Shown here piece after piece: positions 59,020 through 64,000 of a stretch of 64,000 nucleotides of DNA. The translations under genes and the position numbers were made by a program. Source of the stretch: Amoebophrya sp. A120 (lineage: Eukaryota > Sar > Dinophyceae > Syndiniales > Amoebophryaceae); NCBI GenBank assembly GCA_905178155.1, contig CAJINV010000013.1, forward strand, positions 1,678,281 to 1,742,280, written 5' to 3'. Every line of letters begins with the position of its first letter. The stretch's first letter is position 1. The notes beneath the pieces are model-generated. The model saw nothing but the letters and a program-made list of their open reading frames with translations, was not told the DNA's origin and ran no database searches.

Positions 59020-59061
59020 GTACTTATTGAGTTAGTTTGTCTTGGTGCCCGCACGCCGGAA

Positions 59062-59142
59062 ACATGACAACGATAGAAGAGGCAGTACGAAGGCAATGTT
59101 TCAAACGTCGCCTTCGTACTGCCTCTTCTATCGTTGTCATGT
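59062..59142 (+). repeat. 33-bp perfect hairpin in the TMEM14-copy intron
   Basis: Arms 59062-59094 and 59110-59142 are perfect reverse complements, with a 15-nt loop. The right arm resembles single-copy sequence in the intron of the intact paralogue (around 62780-62805), so the left arm looks like an added inverted duplicate. Confidence 0.9.
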
Positions 59143-59164
59143 GTAGTGAGGTCGTCAAGCCGCA

Positions 59165-60449
59165 ATGTGTTGCGTTTGCCGTGGAGGCTTTGACATACAC
59201 AACAAAAGAACGCACAGTACTACAGGTCTCTGCGCACTGGTTATCAAAATGAAAAATCCCCTTTCCCGATACTCAAACGGAGATTTGTGTAGCGCAATTT
59301 CCTGCAACACATGTAAAAAATGGGGCCGGGGGATTTTTCTTCTCAACACCACGTGTGGCGTTGGTGCTCCTCTTCACGGGGGGGCTGCTGCAAGAAGTGC
59401 AGGCCAACGAGGCGGAGCAAGGTCCAGGGCATACGCTAAGCGAGGAACAACGTCCCAGCGTGGTGGTGGTACAGCAGGCCGGGAACGAACAATCGTGGCT
59501 GCTTTCCGACTATGCATTGCAGATACGTCTGAGTCTGCAACAATCCAATGCAGCTTTTTATGCTAAAGCTGGATCGCACAAGAATCTGTGTTGCATGGAC
59601 GCCGAAATTTGCCACCTTGTTGCTACGCATAGCGGGAATTTTTTATTCTGTGGGATGGGCATTACGAACAAGCTCTCGTCACAGAATAATCTGTGCGGTT
59701 TTTCATGTGCATTCTTTCCAGATCACCTATGTTGCTCCAGGAGACCCACCCAGACATATTTATTTGCAAGTCATACCGACCGCGCCCCTGCGCCCGAAAG
59801 TAGTGGCGAGGAGCAGGATCACGAGAACGAGCCGCTGACTGGGGTGGTGCCAGTATTTTCCCAGCACGAAACACCACAACTACCGCTGCGGCCTCCATCT
59901 GATACAACGGAAGCGTTTCTGCAGAGCAATGTTGATGAAGCGCAGTATACTGCGTTTGATGAAGAATTTTTACCGGCTACACGTGTGGCGAAGACTTCTA
60001 CACACGACCTGCCATCGCCGGCGGCTCCACTGGATGGAGAGGAAGTGGCTACAACAGGTGGAAAGCTTGGTGTTGCGCAGGCGACAGCGACTGATGCTGC
60101 AGGAGAACAACCGACCACATCCGGCGGAGCAAACGGGAACCACGAGCAACAACAACAACTGCACCAGCAAGTCGACTACAACGAGGCGCCGACCTCTCGG
60201 GAGGAGGAGGAGCAGGAGCAGCAGGAGTGGCTTCAGATTGGTGCAACAGCGGAAAAGAGAAGCAGAGCACCAGTGGCCAGTGCCGTTGTAGCAAAGGGCT
60301 CAAGCTCAGAGTCTTCAGAGCCGGAACAACAAAAAGAGGAACTAGTACAACTGCTGCAACATCAGGTGGCGGCGATGGCGCAGCAAAGTTTGCAGATGCA
60401 GGCATCGACTCCAGTGCCATTTGGTGTGTCGTTCCGAGTCGCTGCGTGA
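59165..60449 (+). CDS. E/Q-rich membrane or secreted protein, N terminus derived from TMEM14 copy (300 aa)
   Basis: Model: 59165-59241, 59354-59510, 59781-60449 (903 nt, divisible by three), with two introners removed. ATG 59165 gives MCCVCRGGFDIHNKRTHSTT, then GLCALVVALVLLFTGGLLQ, a good signal anchor, then a long Glu/Gln/Thr-rich tail (HEQQQQLHQQVDYNEAPTSR, QEQQEWLQIG). The segment around TGLCAL aligns with the second exon of the intact TMEM14-like gene (PPGLCALIGVG), so the new gene seems to have recruited that exon. The second introner is open in this frame, so unspliced transcripts would add 90 residues. No other homology recognised. Confidence 0.6.
59242..59348 (+). mobile_element. short introner at a paralogue-verified site
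   Basis: About 107 bp with ends TATCAAAATGAAAAATCCCC (then TTTCCC) and a right end with GGGGGATTTTTCTTCTCAACA. Same family as 26530 and 48599. It lies inside sequence that is uninterrupted in the intact TMEM14-like paralogue (62896-62930), so it is an insertion. Flanks CTGGT and CCACG do not match, so the exact right end is uncertain. Confidence 0.75.
59511..59775 (+). mobile_element. introner, duplication CCGAC, open in frame
   Basis: 265 bp between perfect CCGAC copies (59506-59510, 59776-59780). Ends are TATGCATTGCAGATACGTCT and (right end reverse-complemented) TATGACTTGCAAATAAATAT (then GTCTGGGTG). Removal gives SWLLSDRAPAPESSG in frame. Element plus one duplication is 270 nt with no stop in frame. 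Confidence 0.88.
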
Positions 60450-60705
60450 CAGAGTTCTCAGGCGCTTATTTGAAGCAAGATACAACTTCCATTGTGTTTA
60501 GGGCAAAGGGTGTTTAGGGCAAAGGAGTGCCCTTTTGTCATGCTGGTCAGCACCCCGATTCGTGACCCTGAGCAGAACGACTACTGTCTTCGTTAATCGT
60601 GTCCGCTACAGGTGCAGCGCAAGTATTTTTTAGCTTTTGTGGTTTCGTTCGCTTTAGGATCGCCAGTCGTTTTCACTTTGTCGCTTTTCAACCTGGCGCT
60701 CCCAT

Positions 60706-62046
60706 ATGGTGCACCTCCTTTGCGGGTTCGCGGCTTCGCTCATTGTCGTCGCGCTGCCCATTTCCTTGGTCTTTTTCCCGAAAGAGTACCACCCAGAAGG
60801 AGAATCCGAGGGCGGCGAGTATGATGTTAGTCCGGGACCACAGCTGGACGCGACCGCTGGGGCCGATGGTGATCAAGCAGACCTTCTTCCGGCCGACCGC
60901 CCGAATCCACCGCCGGCGAAGAAAGAAAAGTACTGGCTGCTTCCCTGGGATTTTGCACGAAAAGGCACGCTGTCAAGTGTGTGTCAGCGAGGCGATAGCA
61001 CGGAGGGTAAGATTTTCACGACCGGTCTGGTGATAGCTGAAATTTGCGTACTGCTGTCGCGCTACACACTGATCGTGTACGATCGTAGCTGCAGCGGGTT
61101 GAGCAACGAGGACGTCAAACTTGACGTCATTTCCACCGAGTCTTTTACCGATCTGGCGCTTCGTGTGGTTTGGCTGATCGTTCCGCCTGTCCTCATGATC
61201 ATCACGGCTGCGGTGCCGAGCAACAGTTTCAGGACGAACGCTCCGAACGCAGCACCGACGACGACGGCAGGACAGGCAGCAGGTTCGGGAAGTAGCAACG
61301 ACCGAAATCGGGTTTCGGTGATACATGAGGAGCATACTCGGAGTTGGTCGCAGGCGCTTCATAGAACTGTTCTTGCCGCGATGGGGCTCCGCTTAATTTT
61401 CGAAACGCGGCAATTGTTTGAAGAAGGTATGGACATCCCGGCGGTTCTGTTTGGGGTATCAGATCCACTGGATGAGAAGGAGTTAGCATTCTGGGTCAGC
61501 GCGGGCGACCAACAAGTGGTGAGGCGATGCACGGACCCAAGAGCGCGGACTTTCTGGATACAGGCGTATCGGGGCTATCATTTGGGTCGAGTGGTGTGCC
61601 TCTTTCTCGGGTGGCTCTTTTCACTACTTTTCTCGGTCCTGGTCTTCACCGCCGACCGCTCGGCTGACGACCATCCAGACGGTGTTGTGGCCTATCTCGA
61701 AGGCGGGCGTCTGGTTCCACACTCGGCGAGCCTGATTCTTCCGCGCCTCGCGTTTACGACCGAAATTCTTGCCATGCTCACGGTGCAGGTGCTGCCCCTC
61801 TGGCCCGTTCTTCTGAAGGTAATGCGGTACTTTGCAAACGTCGCGTCCTGGATCCCGCCACTGACGCCGTTCGCAACTCTGCGGGAAATTTCGTACTGGT
61901 TTGTGGCTTTGGATCTGCCAAAGTGCGGTCATTATTTTGATGCGCAAAAAAATTGTGAAAAGCCTATGGACAAGATATCTTCATATGTCGCGCCCACTTT
62001 TAACACATCTTCTGTCTCCTGGTGGGAGCATAGCTGGATAGTATAA
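60706..62046 (+). CDS. polytopic membrane protein, uncharacterised (about 446 aa)
   Basis: A single open frame with about five to six hydrophobic helices: LLCGFAASLIVVALPISLVF, LVIAEICVLLSRYTLIVY, LALRVVWLIVPPVLMIITAA, RVVCLFLGWLFSLLFSVLVF, ILAMLTVQVLPLWPVLLKVM and a C-terminal segment. Loops are Pro/Gly/Asp-rich, and one carries Thr/Ala low complexity. The start is uncertain: a second hydrophobic frame lies just upstream (60612 onward, KYFLAFVVSFALGSPVVFTL), so an upstream exon may exist. Family not recognised. Confidence 0.65.
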   Translation: MVHLLCGFAASLIVVALPISLVFFPKEYHPEGESEGGEYDVSPGPQLDATAGADGDQADLLPADRPNPPPAKKEKYWLLPWDFARKGTLSSVCQRGDSTEGKIFTTGLVIAEICVLLSRYTLIVYDRSCSGLSNEDVKLDVISTESFTDLALRVVWLIVPPVLMIITAAVPSNSFRTNAPNAAPTTTAGQAAGSGSSNDRNRVSVIHEEHTRSWSQALHRTVLAAMGLRLIFETRQLFEEGMDIPAVLFGVSDPLDEKELAFWVSAGDQQVVRRCTDPRARTFWIQAYRGYHLGRVVCLFLGWLFSLLFSVLVFTADRSADDHPDGVVAYLEGGRLVPHSASLILPRLAFTTEILAMLTVQVLPLWPVLLKVMRYFANVASWIPPLTPFATLREISYWFVALDLPKCGHYFDAQKNCEKPMDKISSYVAPTFNTSSVSWWEHSWIV

Positions 62047-62449
62047 ATGACGGTCGTGGGTGCGAAGGCCTTTGGGCCGTGCCGAAAGGAAAGAGACCGC
62101 GCTTCAAATGGAAGAAGTCGTCGGCATACCGCTGCGGGCGGACGATCCTCGGTCATTGGCCAGGGCCGCCAGTGATGCTGTCGCTTATTTATCGACACCA
62201 GGCGACTTCAACGACGCGTTATTGTTCGACGTGCGTCCTCTCGTCAATCTTTTTTGCTGAAGTATCTTGGAAATTAATGCATTATGCGCACTGTATTTGC
62301 GGGCAAATAAGCCGACGCTTCGGTTCTTTTCGTGATTTTCACTTCAGCATTCAGCTTGGGCGAAAAGTCGCAAGAAGCTAAATTGCTAATATGACAACTC
62401 CAAGCATACTAACTCACCGTAAATAAATTTGATTTCGGAAGAGCAAACC
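62047..62449. other. spacer containing duplicated TMEM14 5' flank
   Basis: No gene supported. The segment near 62333-62363 matches the flank of the decayed copy (about 58672-58705) and may contain shared promoter sequence. Confidence 0.45.
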
Positions 62450-62970
62450 ATGCCGGGTCCTCAAGGCGTTGCGCACCTTAATATCACTGCGGGCACGCTA
62501 GTGGCCGTTGGTGGTATAATGGGTTACACGCGGAAAAAGTCCCTACCCTCCCTCGTCGCGGGAGTGTTGCTTGGGGCAGCGTACTACGGAAGTGCGTATT
62601 TGGTCGACCGAGTAGACCCCGTCAAGGGATTCCAAGCGGGCGCAGCGACCTCGGCGTTTCTGACCGCCGCGATGCTGCCACGATACCTAAAAACCAAAGC
62701 CTTCATGCCTGCAGGTAAAAAATGGTTAGTTTGTCTTGTAGTTTCCCGCACTTCGGCGAGCGTTGCCGTTTCAATAAATAACTGCCTTTTCTAACGTTGT
62801 CGTACGTATTAGTGAGGCCGCCAAGCCGCGATGGATGTGTTGTATCTTTTTGTAGAGTCATGGACAAAAAGTATTTTGTCGCAACCAAACCGCCAGGTCT
62901 CTGCGCACTGATTGGCGTCGGCGCTGGAGCTTACAACGGGTGGCAGTTGGCACGATATACGGCGAATTGA
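62450..62970 (+). CDS. TMEM14-like small membrane protein (125 aa)
   Basis: TMEM14 proteins are small four-helix proteins of the mitochondrial or endomembrane system; some are linked to heme metabolism. Exons 62450-62714 and 62858-62970 (378 nt) are joined by a GT-AG intron. Family pattern: LVAVGGIMGYTRKKSLPSLV, AGVLLGAAYYGSAYLV, GAATSAFLTAAMLPRYLKTK, FMPAVMDKKYFVATKPPGLC, ALIGVGAGAYNG. About 100-125 residues is the usual length. An in-frame upstream codon at 62429 exists; ATG 62450 (MPGPQGVAHLNITAG) is preferred. It is the intact paralogue of the copy at 58759. Confidence 0.85.
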
Positions 62971-64000
62971 GCTCCTTTGGTGTTTGAAACAAGTGCCATC
63001 CTTCTCGTGTGCGGCTTCTGTGTCATTTGTTTTAACCCACGCCAAAAAACCGAAAATGCAGATGGGCCAGCGCGATCGTCCTTTTTATGTGCTAGAAGTG
63101 CTCCTGCCCCATTTGTGCATTGTAGAAAAAATCTCTGTCCACGTCCACTCCGCCCTTCGCGTGGGTGTCAGGCCGTCGGGTGAAGGCAGTCGTACAGCTG
63201 TTTCAACTTTATTTTCTAAAATTGGCTGACTGAGTGCTTGAGTGAGGGAAGGTACTCGAGTCGGTGCTACGAACGAAGATCTTGTCTCTTCGAAGTTCAT
63301 CCTATCCAAATTGAGATTTTTACTTAGCACTATCGGTTCACTTCTATTATCGGTGGAAGTACTTAGTAAAATGGATCATCTGTCACAGTCAGTGTGGAGA
63401 ATTTTGACACAAATAAAGCAATTTACGGTCGAAAAAATCCTCTGTGATCAGAGTGACGAGGGCGGTTCGGTGAGTAGACTTTCGCAGGACTGCTCAAGAT
63501 TTTTTCTTTGTGTCGTACACTTAATGTCTATAAAAAAAAAATCCAATAGAAATTCTCCAACGCCCAAATAGAGATTCTCCGTATAGAGAATCTCCCGCGT
63601 CGAATCTATCGGCTCCCGCTTTGTCTTCGGTTGCGTCTGCTCTTCGCCTTCGCCTGGCGCAAAGAAAAGCTGTTGACCTTCCTCTGGCGCAAAAGGCCGC
63701 TCTCGCTTGACTTTTCAAAGTGCTCTTTTTGTTCCGTGCCCATGGACGGGGAAAAAAGTTCCTGTGCATGTTTCGGCCCCCGGGGGTTCAGCTTTTTCAT
63801 TCTTTATTTGCCCGCCGTCAGTTGCGGGGAAAGAAAGAATAACTCCGCACCGACCTGGCGGCCGGCGTAGGGGAAATAGAGAATATTGCGCACACTGTGC
63901 GCGCGCGGGCTTCTTTTTGAGCGGCCAGACGTTCTTGTTCGCCGATGCGCGGCATCTGGCGGCGTGGCGGAAATGAAAAAAATTTCTGCGCGCTGCGTCG
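62971..64000. other. no recognised gene to window end
   Basis: Several short frames without domains. A small inverted repeat (GAGATTCTC, then GAGAATCTC) lies near 63569-63592. The last 400 bases are GC-rich with oligo-A and oligo-C runs. Confidence 0.4.

Noticed and set aside
1-64000. tRNA, rRNA, spliced-leader, CRISPR or bacterial-type operon features
   Set aside because: None seen on reading both strands by eye. A covariance-model search would be decisive and could not be run.

Overview
The window is nuclear DNA of a protist. It has multi-exon genes on both strands, GT-AG introns, and conserved eukaryotic housekeeping proteins: dyskerin/Cbf5, a UBE2Z-like ubiquitin-conjugating enzyme, a BUD23-like methyltransferase, a TMEM14-like membrane protein and a RAP-domain protein. 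The RAP protein and a SAM plus HNH-like protein point to alveolates. The strongest pointer is a population of introners (transposon-like introns with terminal inverted repeats and short target duplications), which I recall being described in Amoebophrya-type dinoflagellates (Syndiniales). The taxon is an inference.

Layout. 1-1749: no recognised gene. 1750-7621 (-): multi-exon RAP protein. 10554-12408: a coiled-coil protein on (-) with an introner just beyond its stop. 12698-13040: a near-perfect 343-bp foldback. 14305-18059 (-): a 1036-residue coiled-coil/membrane protein in three exons. 18060-23716: GC-rich, hairpin-rich, repetitive sequence with a 44-nt G run and a 100-N gap. 23717-27404 (+): a Q-rich, Cys-rich secreted protein with six introners. 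29553-31048 (+): SAM plus HNH-like protein. 35681-38492 (+): dyskerin. 40144-44671 (+): an 872-residue secreted or membrane protein with six introners. 44994-46094, 46406-47530 and 47920-49837 (+): further lineage-specific secreted or membrane proteins with introners. 50875-53574 (+): UBE2Z-like E2. 54609-58046 (+): BUD23-like. 58759-60449 (+): a decayed TMEM14 copy, followed by a gene whose first exon appears to be built from that copy. 60706-62046 (+): polytopic membrane protein. 62450-62970 (+): intact TMEM14-like gene.

The main observation is the introner population. I count 28 candidate elements of about 107-690 bp. They begin near TAT and end near ATA, carry inverted-repeat ends falling into about six sequence families, and in 13 cases are flanked by identical 5-bp direct repeats. 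Removing an element plus one repeat copy restores the reading frame. For five genes the resulting exon sums are exact multiples of three (595, 872, 300, 300 and 1036 residues), and the UBE2Z gene also closes (430 residues). Most of these introns have no GT-AG ends. Dyskerin and the SAM/HNH gene show mainly ordinary GT-AG introns. Introners concentrate in fast-evolving secreted or membrane genes, and the UBE2Z gene carries both types.
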